Positions 27,001 through 36,230 of a stretch of DNA of 64,000 nt are shown here, one piece after another. Below the pieces are notes generated by a model that saw only the letters and a program-made list of their open reading frames with translations, did not search any database and was not told the origin of the DNA. A program made the translations under genes and the position numbers. The DNA comes from Sphingomonas sp. SORGH_AS_0879. Its GTDB lineage: Bacteria > Pseudomonadota > Alphaproteobacteria > Sphingomonadales > Sphingomonadaceae. The stretch's first letter is position 1. Each line of letters starts with the position of its first letter. The stretch is taken from assembly GCF_030819175.1 (NCBI RefSeq), contig NZ_JAUTBJ010000002.1:2118001-2182000 (forward strand), given 5' to 3'.

Positions 27001-27897
27001 ATGACGACGCTGTCCGACCTCGCCGAGCTGATAGAGCGCCACTGGTTCGTCCATGGTCGCGAAACCCCGATCCCGGGCCTGCTTATTACCCGTGCGGAGG
27101 AGCCGACCGGCATCATCCGATCGGTCTATAGGCCATCCTTCTGCCTCGTCGTGCAGGGTGCGAAGATGTCGATGCTGGGGTCCACGCCCTATCATTACGC
27201 CCAAGGCCAGTGCCTGCTCGCTTCGGTCGACCTGCCGGTCACATCGCGCATCGTGCGGGCGAGCACGGCAGAGCCCTATCTCGCCCTCTCGCTCGCGATC
27301 GAGCCCGAGAGCGTGGCCGAACTGGTCGCGGAGCAGGCCGGGCTGCAAGGCTCGGGCGCTGCCTTCAACGCGCTGTCGACCAGTGATCATGACCCGGCGT
27401 TGCGCGATCCTCTCAGGCGGTTACTCGAGCTGCTCGACCATCCGGCGGATCGGGCGGTGCTCGCCCCGCTGATCCGGCGTGAAATTGTGTGGCGGCTGCT
27501 CGGTGGGACGCTCGGACCGGCGCTGCGCCAGATGGGCCTTGTCGACACCCATGCCGCACGGATCGGGCGCGCGACGGCGTTCATCCGAGACCATTATGCC
27601 GAGACGTTGCGGGTGGCGGACCTCGCCGCGCTGGCGGGTATGAGCGTCCCCGGCTTCCATCGCCACTTCAAGGCGGTGACCACGATGACCCCGGTGCAGT
27701 TCCAGAAGCAGGTGCGGTTGCAGGAGGCGCGCCGCCGCCTGGTTGCCGCCCAGGAGGTCGCGCGGGTCGGCTTCGCGATCGGCTATGAAAGCCTGTCACA
27801 GTTCAGCCGCGACTATCGCCGCCTTTTTGGTGCGCCACCCGGCCGCGATGCGGCGGCCCTTCGCGCGCAATTGGTGCCGGAGCCGACTTTGCCCTAA
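27001..27897 (+). CDS. AraC-family transcriptional regulator
   Basis: A 298-residue regulator: an AraC N-terminal effector domain (about 15-165, with SFCLVVQGAKMSMLG), followed by a C-terminal double HTH (about 190-285, with LRVADLAALAGMSVPGFHRHF and VGFAIGYESLSQFSRDYRRLFG). The start ATG 27001 is chosen because it begins the conserved N-domain; the frame stays open upstream. Members often control a neighbouring oxidoreductase or transporter. Here the nearest downstream genes are MarR-GNAT and GNAT. From 26801 to 27000 only promoter DNA is expected. Confidence 0.9.
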   Translation: MTTLSDLAELIERHWFVHGRETPIPGLLITRAEEPTGIIRSVYRPSFCLVVQGAKMSMLGSTPYHYAQGQCLLASVDLPVTSRIVRASTAEPYLALSLAIEPESVAELVAEQAGLQGSGAAFNALSTSDHDPALRDPLRRLLELLDHPADRAVLAPLIRREIVWRLLGGTLGPALRQMGLVDTHAARIGRATAFIRDHYAETLRVADLAALAGMSVPGFHRHFKAVTTMTPVQFQKQVRLQEARRRLVAAQEVARVGFAIGYESLSQFSRDYRRLFGAPPGRDAAALRAQLVPEPTLP

Positions 27898-27900
27898 TAC

Positions 27901-27913
27901 TTGACTCGGTCAA
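27901..27913. promoter_or_regulatory. MarR-type operator TTGACTCGGTCAA
   Basis: A perfect palindrome, TTGAC-TCG-GTCAA, ending 15 bases before the start of the MarR-GNAT gene. MarR proteins bind palindromes of this size, and the position over the translation start region suggests autorepression. It also offers a TTGACT -35-like hexamer. Confidence 0.55.
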
Positions 27914-27928
27914 CAAACATGGTCCAGC

Positions 27929-28855
27929 ATGGTGATCATGGAAGATGCAGACATCGCCGCCATCCGTCGCTTCAACCGCTTCTATACCCAGACGATCGGC
28001 GCGCTCGACGCGCATTTCCTGGGCACCGAGGCGAGCCTGCCCGAAGCGCGGCTGTTGTTCGAGATCGCCACGCGCGAGCCGGTGACCGCAACCGTGTTGC
28101 AGGACGCCCTCGGCATGGATGCGGGCTATCTCAGCCGCCTGGTCGCGCGTTTCGAGAAACGCGGCTGGATCGTGCGCGAGCGGCGCGAGGACGACGCCCG
28201 CGCCCGGGACCTGCGGCTGACCGAGGCGGGGCAGGCGGCCTTCGCGGTCGTCGACCAGCGGCAAAGCAGCGCGGTCGGCGACCTGCTCGGCACCGTGGAA
28301 GGTCAGGCGCGGCGCGATCTGATCGAGGCGTTGACGCGCGCTCGGCTGCTGCTCGACCCATTATCGGGCGGACCGTTCGTCATCCGCCCTTTCCGCACCG
28401 GCGAACCCGCACTGATCGCCGCCCGCCAGTCGGTGCTCTATGCCGAGAGCCATGGCTGGGGCCGCGAACTGGAGACGATCGAGAGCGAGGTGACGGCGGC
28501 CTTCCTGCGTGACTTCGATCCGGCGCGCGAGCAATGCTGGATCGCCGAGATCGACGGCGTGATGGCGGGCGCGGTGTTCGTCACCGACGAAGGGGAGGGG
28601 ATCGCACGGCTCCGCCTGCTCCATGTCGAGCCCTTTGCCCGCCGTCGGGGTATCGGCGATGCGCTGGTCGGCGCTTGCGTCGGCTTCGCGCGGGACACCG
28701 GCTACCGCACCCTGGTGCTGTGGACGCACACGGTGTTGGAGTCCGCTCGCCGCATCTATGCCGCGCACGGCTTCGTGTGTGTCGAGACGGCGATGCACGA
28801 AAGGTTCGGCGTTCCGCTTCAGGGGGAAACGTGGCGACTGGAACTGACGGCATGA
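27929..28855 (+). CDS. Bifunctional MarR HTH / GNAT acetyltransferase
   Basis: A 308-residue fusion. Residues 1-150 are a MarR winged helix (LPEARLLFEIATREP, GMDAGYLSRLVARFEKRGWI, and the wing RREDDARARDLRLT). Residues 155-305 are a GNAT acyltransferase (VEPFARRRGIGDALVGACVG binds acetyl-CoA). Such fusions probably sense or modify a small molecule while controlling their own operon. The gene overlaps the next GNAT gene by 4 nt (ATGA), so the two are coupled. A later start at MEDADIAAI is possible. Confidence 0.9.
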   Translation: MVIMEDADIAAIRRFNRFYTQTIGALDAHFLGTEASLPEARLLFEIATREPVTATVLQDALGMDAGYLSRLVARFEKRGWIVRERREDDARARDLRLTEAGQAAFAVVDQRQSSAVGDLLGTVEGQARRDLIEALTRARLLLDPLSGGPFVIRPFRTGEPALIAARQSVLYAESHGWGRELETIESEVTAAFLRDFDPAREQCWIAEIDGVMAGAVFVTDEGEGIARLRLLHVEPFARRRGIGDALVGACVGFARDTGYRTLVLWTHTVLESARRIYAAHGFVCVETAMHERFGVPLQGETWRLELTA

Positions 28856-29400
28856 GCAGTGGCCTGACCATCCGCCTAGCGACCGAAGCCGACCTAGGGG
28901 CGCTCCGCCAATTGATGACGCTGTCGATTGATCGCGGGCAGGCAGCGGTGCTCACCCCCAGGCAGATCGTGGCCAGCAGGGCGGTGATGGGCCTCGACAC
29001 CCAACTGGTGCGCGACGGCACTTATTTCGTCGTCGAGGACCATGGCGTACCGGTCGGCTGTGGCGGCTGGAGCCGGAGGGCGACGCTTTATGGCGGCGAC
29101 CATAGCACCGACCTGCGCGACCCGGCGCTTCTCGATCCGGCGAAGGACGCGGCGCGCATCCGGGCCATGTATACGCATCCGGATCACGTCCGGCGCGGGA
29201 TCGGTCGGATGATCCTTCACGCTTGCGAAAAGGCCGCGCAGGGCGAAGGCTTCGCCGCCGTCGAACTGATGGGAACGGCCGGCGGCGTGCTGCTCTATAC
29301 GGCCTGCGGTTACGAGCCGGTCGAACGCGCTGATACGGAGGTCGACGGGGTGGTCGTGCCGCTGACCCGCATGCGCAAGCGGCTGCGTGATATGGCCTAG
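28852..29400 (+). CDS. GNAT family N-acetyltransferase
   Basis: A 182-residue acetyltransferase with the typical fold: an N-terminal strand (GLTIRLATEADL), FVVEDHGVPVGCGGW and an acetyl-CoA binding loop HPDHVRRGIGRMILHACE. C-terminal elements are LMGTAGGVLLYTACGYEPVE. It is translationally coupled to the MarR-GNAT gene, suggesting a joint detoxification role. The substrate cannot be predicted. Confidence 0.9.
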   Translation: MSSGLTIRLATEADLGALRQLMTLSIDRGQAAVLTPRQIVASRAVMGLDTQLVRDGTYFVVEDHGVPVGCGGWSRRATLYGGDHSTDLRDPALLDPAKDAARIRAMYTHPDHVRRGIGRMILHACEKAAQGEGFAAVELMGTAGGVLLYTACGYEPVERADTEVDGVVVPLTRMRKRLRDMA

Positions 29401-29485
29401 CGGGCCGGCGGCGAAAATTCCGGATGAGCACGTCGCACTGGCCATCGCTGTCTCGTCGTGGCGTCGGAACCCAGGGAGACCGACC

Positions 29486-29772
29486 ATGACACCTGTGTCG
29501 CGAACCGGCACGCTCTGGTGCCCGAAGCGATCAAGGCTATGATGGCGCTGGAGCAGAGCTTCATGACGAGTGGGCTCGATCACGATCTGCTGGCACTGGT
29601 GAAGTACCGCGTGTCGCAGATCAACGACTGTGCCTTCTGCCTGCGCATGCACTCGACCGATCTGCGCCGTCATGGCGAAAGCGAGCTGCGGCTGCACATG
29701 CTGAGCGCATGGCGGGATTCGACGATCTATTCGGATCGCGAGCGGGCGGCGCTTGGCTGGGCGGAGGCGTTG
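29486..29772 (+). pseudogene. Carboxymuconolactone decarboxylase/AhpD-like remnant (5' part)
   Basis: GGGAGA lies before an ATG at 29486, but the conserved protein continues in another frame: VPEAIKAMMALEQSF, INDCAFCLRMHSTDLRRHGE (CxxC motif with His) and SDRERAALGWAEALTR. It therefore has a frameshift near the start and is cut off after EALTR, where a sigma-factor fragment begins. Family members are AhpD-like peroxide reductases. No complete product is possible. Confidence 0.8.
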
Positions 29773-30054
29773 ACGCGCTTGCCCTGTCGGACCTGCTGGC
29801 GGCGGTCGTGTGATGGGGGGCCACAATATCGTTCGGGGTCTGGCAAAGGCGCGACGGCCGTTCGCAGGGCTACGTCGCAAGTATCCCAACGCGCCAGTAG
29901 AAGTGATCCGCTTCGCGACGATCGACGGGCTGCCCGGCTATGTCAGCCGTGGGGGCGGCGACGGATCGCGGCGATCTATATCGTCCGCAATCCAGACAAA
30001 CTGGCCCACGTCGCGGCGGCTTTTCAGGCCGGCCGAGCTGCCGCACGGGGCTGA
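29773..30054 (+). pseudogene. SigJ-type ECF sigma factor remnant (3' part)
   Basis: The C-terminal domain of a SigJ-like sigma factor is recognisable in shifting frames: ALSDLLAAVV, GLRRKYPNAPVEVIRFATID, GLPGYVSR and RRIAAIYIVRNPDKLAHVAAA. This last segment, an SnoaL-like tail, is characteristic. The sigma2/sigma4 DNA-binding parts are missing. In related genomes such sigma genes commonly follow a carboxymuconolactone decarboxylase gene, so a deletion has joined the two. The end overlaps the convergent MFS gene. Confidence 0.75.
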
Positions 30055-31187
30055 CGCCGGAGCGCCAGCAGCATCACGAGTGCTGCCGCCGCCATCGCCG
30101 CACCGGCCAGCGACACGACCGGCAGTCCCATTCCGGCACCGATCACACCTCCGCCTAGGGCCGCCCCAAAGGCGTTGCCAAGGTTAAACGCGCCGATATT
30201 CATCGCGGAGGCGAGGTTCGGCGCGTCGAAAGCCGCGTCCATCACCCGCATCTGCAACGGCGGCACGATCGCGAAGCTGGCGATGCCCCAGATCAGGATG
30301 GCTACGGCGACGGCCCATGGCCATTGCATCAGCACGGTGAAGGCGAGCAGCGTCAGCGCCATGATCGCCAGCATGGTCAACAGCGCCCGATCGACCGAAC
30401 GGTCGGCCAGCCGCCCGCCGATGCCATTGCCGATCGTCGCGCCGATCCCGAACAGCATTAGCATCGCGGTAACATAGCCGGTCGAGCCATGCGTCACATC
30501 CCGCAGGATCGGGACGATATAGGTGAACACGGTGAAGACACCGCCAAAGCCGATCGTGGTCAGGGCCAGCGCCATGACCACCGGCCCGCGCGTCAGCACG
30601 CGCAGTTCAGCGCGCATGTCGCCGCCTTCGGCGCGGGGCAGCGGCGGCAGGGCAAGACGGAGCGACAGCATAGCGATCGCGCCAACGCCCGCGATCCCCG
30701 CGAACACGGTGCGCCAGCTAACTGCCTCGCTGACCCAGGTCGCCGCCGGCACGCCGCCGATCGTGGCGACGGTCAACCCGGTGAACATCGCCGCCACCGC
30801 GCCCGCACGCTTGTCCGGCGGTACCAGGCTGGCGGCCACCACCGATCCGACGCCGAAGAAGGCGCCATGGTTGAACGAAGTGACGATCCGCGCCGCCATC
30901 AACATCCAGTACCCGCCCGCCACCGCCGACAGCGCGTTGCCGAGCGTGAAGATGCCCATCAGCGCGATCAGGAGCGTCCGCCGGTCGATCCGCCCGGTGG
31001 TGAGCGTCATCAACGGCGCGCCGATCAGCACGCCCATCGCATAGGCGCTGACCAGCAGCCCGGCGGCGGGGATCGACACCTGCAGGTCTGCCGCCATCAC
31101 CGGCAACATGCCCATCGGCGCGAACTCGGTGACGCCGATGCCGAAGGCACCGACCGCCAGCGCGAGTAATCCGAGGTTGAACTTCAT
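30024..31187 (-). CDS. MFS transporter (DHA1 drug/sugar efflux type)
   Basis: A 387-residue integral membrane protein with about 12 hydrophobic segments. It starts MKFNLGLLALAVGAFGIGVT and contains the MFS loop GAPLMTLTTGRIDRRT between helices 2 and 3, and FTGLTVATIGGVPAATW as motif C (antiporter type). It belongs to the AraJ/PbuE-like drug:H+ antiporters. It is 13 nt downstream of the aldo/keto reductase gene on the same strand, so the two probably form an operon controlled by the divergent LysR regulator. Confidence 0.9.
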   Translation of the reverse strand: MKFNLGLLALAVGAFGIGVTEFAPMGMLPVMAADLQVSIPAAGLLVSAYAMGVLIGAPLMTLTTGRIDRRTLLIALMGIFTLGNALSAVAGGYWMLMAARIVTSFNHGAFFGVGSVVAASLVPPDKRAGAVAAMFTGLTVATIGGVPAATWVSEAVSWRTVFAGIAGVGAIAMLSLRLALPPLPRAEGGDMRAELRVLTRGPVVMALALTTIGFGGVFTVFTYIVPILRDVTHGSTGYVTAMLMLFGIGATIGNGIGGRLADRSVDRALLTMLAIMALTLLAFTVLMQWPWAVAVAILIWGIASFAIVPPLQMRVMDAAFDAPNLASAMNIGAFNLGNAFGAALGGGVIGAGMGLPVVSLAGAAMAAAALVMLLALRRQPRAAARPA

Positions 31188-31200
31188 GATCCTGGCTCCC

Positions 31201-32235
31201 TCAAACCATCGGCGGCGCTAGGCGGGCGAAGCCCTCCTGTTGCCGGTATGGGGTATGTGGATAGGGCGGCAGCACGTCGCTTGCCGCGTCGAGCGCGGCC
31301 ACCTGCTTGGGCGACAGCGCCCAGCCGACCGCGCCGAGATTGTCGCGCAGCTGCGCCTCGTCCCGCGCACCGATGATGACCGACGATACGGTCGGACGTC
31401 GCAGCAGCCAGTTGATCGCGACCTGCGGCACCGTTTTGCCCACCTCGGCCGCCACCGCTTCCAGCGCATCGACGACGCGGTACAGATGCTCTTCCTCGAC
31501 CGGCGGCGCGAACTGTGCGGTTTCGTGGAGGCGGCTGCCTGCCGGGATCGGCCGTCCCCGCCCGATCTTGCCGGTCAGCCGGCCCCAGCCGAGCGGGCTC
31601 CAGACTAGCGCACCGACACCCTGGTCCGCCGCTAGCGGCATGAGATCCCATTCATACGCACGGCCGATCAACGAGTAATAGACCTGATGCGCGACGAGAC
31701 GCGGCCAGCCATGGCGATCGGCTAAGCCTTGTGCCTTCATGATCTGCCAGCCGGGATAGTTGGAGACGCCGGCATAACGCACCTTGCCGTCGGCGATCAG
31801 CCGGTCGAGCGTGCTCATCACCTCCTCGGTGGGCGTTGACGCGTCGAAGGCGTGAAGCTGGAGCAGGTCGATCCGGTCCGTACCGAGCCGCCGCAATGCC
31901 GCCTCGGCCGCGCCGATCAGCCGTGCCCGAGACGCGCCCCAGTCCTGCGGGCCGTCACCCATCGGTAAGCCGGTCTTGGTCGAAATGAGGACGGCGTCGC
32001 GACGTCCCTTGATCGCTTCGCCCAGCACCTGTTCCGACGCGCCATCCGAATAGACGTCGGCAGTGTCGAACAGCGTCACGCCGGCGTCGAGGCAGATATC
32101 GACCAGCCGCCGCGCCTCGGCGGCGTCGCTTGTGCCCCAGGCGCTGAACAGCGGGCCCTTGCCGCCGAACGTCCCCGCGCCGAACGACAGGGCCGGAACG
32201 CGCAGGCCGGACGATCCCAATTGCCGATATTCCAT
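31201..32235 (-). CDS. Aldo/keto reductase
   Basis: A 344-residue NADPH-dependent oxidoreductase of the TIM-barrel AKR family. The catalytic tetrad is recognisable: Asp and Tyr in DTADVYSDG, Lys in VLISTKTG, His in LLQLHAFD. The NADP site appears late (SSVIIGARDEAQLRDNL). The start ATG 32235 is 92 bases from the divergent LysR gene at 32328, a usual arrangement for a regulator and its target, and the gene is followed by the MFS gene. The substrate is unknown. Confidence 0.9.
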   Translation of the reverse strand: MEYRQLGSSGLRVPALSFGAGTFGGKGPLFSAWGTSDAAEARRLVDICLDAGVTLFDTADVYSDGASEQVLGEAIKGRRDAVLISTKTGLPMGDGPQDWGASRARLIGAAEAALRRLGTDRIDLLQLHAFDASTPTEEVMSTLDRLIADGKVRYAGVSNYPGWQIMKAQGLADRHGWPRLVAHQVYYSLIGRAYEWDLMPLAADQGVGALVWSPLGWGRLTGKIGRGRPIPAGSRLHETAQFAPPVEEEHLYRVVDALEAVAAEVGKTVPQVAINWLLRRPTVSSVIIGARDEAQLRDNLGAVGWALSPKQVAALDAASDVLPPYPHTPYRQQEGFARLAPPMV

Positions 32236-32327
32236 GACACCTCCTTTGCGAATGTCATTCGTCAGGCGCATAGATGGACGGTGAAGCAGCGCCGCGGAAC
32301 CGCCCGCGGGTGCAAAGGATCTATGCT

Positions 32328-33245
32328 TTGGACGCAAAGATAACCGGCAACGACGATCGCGCCCGGTCGCTCGCCTTGTTCGCGAGCGTGGTGGAGGAAG
32401 GCAGCTTCTCCGCCGCCGGTCGCACGCTCGGGCTGACGCCGTCGGCGGTGGCGCGGGCGATCGACCGGATTGAGGCGCGGCTCGGCGTGCGACTGCTGCT
32501 CCGCTCCACCCGCGCGCTGACGCTCACCGCCGAGGGACAAGCCTATCTGCTCGCAGCCCGCCGCATTCTCGCCGATCTCGATGATGCCGAGCAGCAGATC
32601 GCCGACCAGGGCGCGCCGCGCGGACGGCTTCGGATCAGTGCGGCGCTGGCGCACGGCCGGTTGTGCGTCGTGCCGCTGCTCGGCGACTTCGCGCGCGCCT
32701 ATCCGCATATCCTGATCGACGTGGCGCTGACCGACACGCTGGTCGATGTGGCCGGCGGGCAGGCCGATGTCGCCGTCCGGTTCGGCCCGCTCGCGGACAG
32801 CGGGCTCACCGCGCGCAAATTGTCCGAAGGCGGACGGGTGATTGTCGCCTCACCGGACTATCTCGCCCGGGCAGGTACGCCCCGGGTCCCAGAGGATCTG
32901 CACGCTCATAACTGCCTCAACTTCAACTTCCGCCGCGCCGAGCCGACTTGGCCGTTCCGCCGCGACGGCCGGGATTTCGCGCTGTCCGTTGAAGGCGGCA
33001 TCGTCGCCAACAATGGCGAGACGCTGGGTCATCTCGCCGCTGCCGGGGTTGGCATCACCCGGGTCGGCCGCTTCAGCGTCGCGGCTGAGATCGCGGACGG
33101 GCGGCTCGTGCCGCTGCTCGAGGACTATAATCCGGGCGATGTCGAGCTGATCCACGCGGTCTTCGTCGGTGGCTCGGCCACGCCTGCACGGGTGCGGGTG
33201 TTCGTCGACTTTCTGGTCGAGCGCTTAGCCAGCCGGTTCGAGTAG
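32328..33245 (+). CDS. LysR-family transcriptional regulator
   Basis: About 305 residues: an N-terminal winged helix with FSAAGRTLGLTPSAVARAI and a C-terminal periplasmic-binding-like effector domain from about residue 90 (GRLRISAALAHGRLCVVPLL). The start TTG 32328 is chosen because AAAGGA lies 8 nt upstream; an ATG at 32274 (18 codons earlier) has no site and would leave too little room for divergent promoters. It probably controls the adjacent aldo/keto reductase-MFS pair. Its last 21 bases overlap the end of the MocR gene tail to tail. Confidence 0.85.
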   Translation: MDAKITGNDDRARSLALFASVVEEGSFSAAGRTLGLTPSAVARAIDRIEARLGVRLLLRSTRALTLTAEGQAYLLAARRILADLDDAEQQIADQGAPRGRLRISAALAHGRLCVVPLLGDFARAYPHILIDVALTDTLVDVAGGQADVAVRFGPLADSGLTARKLSEGGRVIVASPDYLARAGTPRVPEDLHAHNCLNFNFRRAEPTWPFRRDGRDFALSVEGGIVANNGETLGHLAAAGVGITRVGRFSVAAEIADGRLVPLLEDYNPGDVELIHAVFVGGSATPARVRVFVDFLVERLASRFE

Positions 33246-34637
33246 CGGGCGCGACACGGTCTTTTCCAGAAAGGCGTACAGCCGGTCATCGCCGCTCATC
33301 GCGACGTTGAAGCGCATGTGATCGCGCCACCCGCCGCTGGTGCTGAACACCGGGCCCGGCGCCAGGACGATCCCTGCATCGATCGCCCGCCGGGCAAGCT
33401 CGACGGCATCGACGCCGTCCGGCAGTCGCGCCCACAGGAAGATGCCCGCCGCCGGGTCGGTCCATGGCTCGATTCCGATGGCCCGCAGGCGTTTCGCTAC
33501 ACGGGCTGTCGCTCGGGCCAGCCGGGTACGAACGCCGTCAACGTGACGCCGGTAACTCCCATCGGTCAGCACCGCGTGCAGCAGGTTGGCGGCGAGCGGA
33601 CTGCCCGCCATCGACGTCGCGATGCGTAGGTCGGCCAACCCTTCGATCCAGTCGGGTCGGGCCGCGATATGGCCGCAGCGCACCGCCGCCGACAGCGATT
33701 TGGAGAAGCTGCCTATACGGATCGTCCGGTCGAGCCCGTCGAACGCCGCCAGCCGTGGCGACGGCGTGTGCTCGAAGTCGGCGAAGATATCGTCCTCGAC
33801 AACGACCATGTCATGCGCCTCGGCGATCTTGAGCAGTCGGTGCGCGGTGGCGGCCGCGAGCGACGCTCCGGTCGGGTTATGGACGCCTGAGTTGGTCAGG
33901 TAGAAGCGCGGCCGATGCGTCGCGGCGGCCTCGGTGAAGGCGGTGACGTCCGGCCCGGTCGGCGTCATCGGTACGCCCACCACCGTTGCCCGGTGCGCCC
34001 GCAACAACGCCAGAAAGTTGAAATAGCACGGGTCGTCAACCAGCACGGTATCGCCCGGCTGAAGCAGGAAGCGGCACACCAGATCGAGCGCATGGGTGCC
34101 GCTGTCGGTCAGCAGGATCTGGTCGGGGCCGGCTTCGATCCCCTGATCCGCCATCCGCCTCGCCAACAACGCCCGGAGCGGGGGCGAGCCCAAGGGGGAT
34201 GCATAGCCCGCCAGCGTGCCGTTCTCGTCGGATCGCGCTGCCCGGCGCATCGCCTTGCGCAGCGCGTCGCCCGCCAGCCAGTCATCGGGCAGCCAGCCGC
34301 ATCCCGGCATCATTTCGTGCCGTCGTTCGCCGAGCGACTGACGCAGCATCCAGAGCGGGTCGACCTCGCGCTCCTTCGTGCTGACCAGCCGATCCAATGC
34401 CAGCGGGGCCAAGGGCGCGGCGACATAAAAGCCCGATCCCGGTCGCGACCGGATCACCCCCTCAGCGGCGAGGCGATCATAGGCCTCGACCACCGTCGAG
34501 CGCGCGACGCCGCTCGTCTCGGCCATGGCGCGGATCGACGGCAGCCGGGCGCCCGGCGTCAGCGTGCGGGCGTCGATCCGGTCACGGATCGCACGGACCA
34601 CCATGCCGGTGCGGGTTTCGTCGGGCGCGCTCGCCAT
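33225..34637 (-). CDS. MocR-type PLP-dependent regulator (GntR + aminotransferase)
   Basis: About 470 residues. A GntR winged helix (about 5-75: LTPGARLPSIRAMAETSGVA, TVVEAYDRLAAEGVI) is fused to a class I aminotransferase fold. The PLP lysine lies in GSFSKSLSAAVRCGH, and the PLP-binding Asp in VVVEDDIFAD. MocR proteins usually regulate a divergent gene, here phzF across about 100 bases. The start at M34637 is preferred over a longer one at 34670, which has no ribosome binding site and would shrink the promoter. Confidence 0.88.
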   Translation of the reverse strand: MASAPDETRTGMVVRAIRDRIDARTLTPGARLPSIRAMAETSGVARSTVVEAYDRLAAEGVIRSRPGSGFYVAAPLAPLALDRLVSTKEREVDPLWMLRQSLGERRHEMMPGCGWLPDDWLAGDALRKAMRRAARSDENGTLAGYASPLGSPPLRALLARRMADQGIEAGPDQILLTDSGTHALDLVCRFLLQPGDTVLVDDPCYFNFLALLRAHRATVVGVPMTPTGPDVTAFTEAAATHRPRFYLTNSGVHNPTGASLAAATAHRLLKIAEAHDMVVVEDDIFADFEHTPSPRLAAFDGLDRTIRIGSFSKSLSAAVRCGHIAARPDWIEGLADLRIATSMAGSPLAANLLHAVLTDGSYRRHVDGVRTRLARATARVAKRLRAIGIEPWTDPAAGIFLWARLPDGVDAVELARRAIDAGIVLAPGPVFSTSGGWRDHMRFNVAMSGDDRLYAFLEKTVSRPLLEPAG

Positions 34638-34737
34638 CGTACTGCCAATCCCACCAATACAGTTCGGCATGATCGTACCGATGTGTATCTGTCGGCGCCA
34701 GTCGCTCCGCGATAGGACCAGCCATCATCAACAGGAG

Positions 34738-35586
34738 ATGACCGTGACCCGCCCCTTTCGCCTCGTCGACGTATTCGGCACCGATCCGCTGACCGGCAAT
34801 CCCTTGGCCGTTATCGCCGATGCCGATGGCCTGACGACGGACGAGATGCAGGCGATCGCAAGCTGGTTGAACTTTTCGGAGACGACCTTCCTGCTGCCGC
34901 CGACCGATCCATCGGCCGACTATCGCGTGCGGATCTTCACCATGGCGCACGAACTGCCGTTCGCCGGGCACCCGACCTTGGGCAGCGCGCATGCGTGGGC
35001 GGAAGCGGGCGGGCAGCCGAAGCAGGACGGCGTGATCGTGCAGGAATGCGGCGTGGGACTGGTGACGATCCGGCGCGATGGCGATCAGCTTGCTTTTGCC
35101 GCCCCACCGCTGCTGCGCGGCGGCACGCCAACCAAGGCGGAGATCGCACAGGTCGCCGATCTGCTGCGGATCGACCGCGCGGCGATCGTCGATGCTGCCT
35201 GGGCCGACAATGGCCCCGGCTGGATCGCGGTCATGCTGGCGTCGGCCGAGGCGGTGCTGGCGGTCGAGCCGGCGCGGTACCACCCCGAGCATATCGACAT
35301 CGGCATCGTCGGACCACATGCACCCGGCAGCGAGGTCGCGTTCGAACTGCGTGCGCTCTTCACCGACGCGCATGGCGGGCTGATCGAGGACCCGGTGACC
35401 GGCAGCCTCAACGCGTCCGTCGGCCAGTGGCTGTTCGCCAGCGGCCGGGCCAGCGGCAGCTATGTCGCTGCACAGGGCACGCGCCTCGGGCGGAGCGGGC
35501 GTATCCATGTCTCGCAGGATGAAACCGGCCAGGTTTGGGTCGCCGGTGCGACGCGGACGCTGTTCTCCGGACGGACGCAAGGGTGA
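34738..35586 (+). CDS. PhzF family isomerase-like protein
   Basis: A 282-residue member of the PhzF/YddE family (diaminopimelate epimerase fold). Conserved parts are FRLVDVFGTDPLTGNPLAV, NFSETTFLLPP (Glu near residue 45 is the usual catalytic position), ELPFAGHPTLGSAHAW and EDPVTGSLNASVGQWL. AGGAG lies directly before the ATG at 34738, so GTG 34744 could be the real start. The gene is divergent from the MocR regulator and overlaps the downstream DJ-1 gene (TGATG). The reaction is unknown. Confidence 0.9.
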   Translation: MTVTRPFRLVDVFGTDPLTGNPLAVIADADGLTTDEMQAIASWLNFSETTFLLPPTDPSADYRVRIFTMAHELPFAGHPTLGSAHAWAEAGGQPKQDGVIVQECGVGLVTIRRDGDQLAFAAPPLLRGGTPTKAEIAQVADLLRIDRAAIVDAAWADNGPGWIAVMLASAEAVLAVEPARYHPEHIDIGIVGPHAPGSEVAFELRALFTDAHGGLIEDPVTGSLNASVGQWLFASGRASGSYVAAQGTRLGRSGRIHVSQDETGQVWVAGATRTLFSGRTQG

Positions 35587-36191
35587 TGCAGGTCGCGGTC
35601 CTGACCTTCGACGGCTTCAACGAACTGGATTCGTTCGTGGCTGCCGCGATCATCAACCGGCTGCGCCCGCATGGCTGGGCCGCGCACATCACGGCGCCGA
35701 CCGAGACGGTGACGTCGATGAACGGCGTCGTGGTCCATCGCCAACGGCCGCTCGCATTTCTCGAGGAGGCGGATGCGGTGCTGATCGGCAGTGGTGTCCG
35801 CACGCGGGAGATCGCCAACGATCCGGCGATGCTCGCCCGGCTTCGCCTTGATCCGGCGCGGCAGTTGATCGCGGCGCAATGTTCGGGAACGCTGTTGTTG
35901 GCCAGGCTCGGCCTGATCGGTGATTTGCCCGCGTGCACCGACCTCACCACCAAGCCATGGGTGGTGGAGGCCGGTGTCACGGTCATCGACGCACCGTTCG
36001 CCGCTCATGGCAATGTCGCGACGGCGGGCGGTTGTCTTGCCGCGCCCTATCTCGCCGCATGGCTGATCGCGCGCGGAGGCGCGCCCGAACTGGCGCGCGA
36101 GGCACTTCGTTACGTTGCACCGGTCGGCGAGAAGGGGCGCTTCGTCGACCATGCCATGGCGATCGTCGCGGGCGATTTGGCGTTCGCCTAA
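35586..36191 (+). CDS. DJ-1/PfpI family (GATase1-like) protein
   Basis: A 201-residue single-domain protein. VLTFDGFNELDSFV carries the conserved Glu, AAQCSGTLLLARLG the nucleophile-elbow Cys (about residue 99), and AHGNVATAGG a later His. Family members are glyoxalases, chaperones or isonitrile hydratase-like enzymes. It is translationally coupled to phzF, so both are likely in the MocR regulon. Confidence 0.85.
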   Translation: MQVAVLTFDGFNELDSFVAAAIINRLRPHGWAAHITAPTETVTSMNGVVVHRQRPLAFLEEADAVLIGSGVRTREIANDPAMLARLRLDPARQLIAAQCSGTLLLARLGLIGDLPACTDLTTKPWVVEAGVTVIDAPFAAHGNVATAGGCLAAPYLAAWLIARGGAPELAREALRYVAPVGEKGRFVDHAMAIVAGDLAFA

Positions 36192-36230
36192 CCCGCCCGC
36201 GCGCGTAGCTCGTAGGGACCCGCGTCGAGA

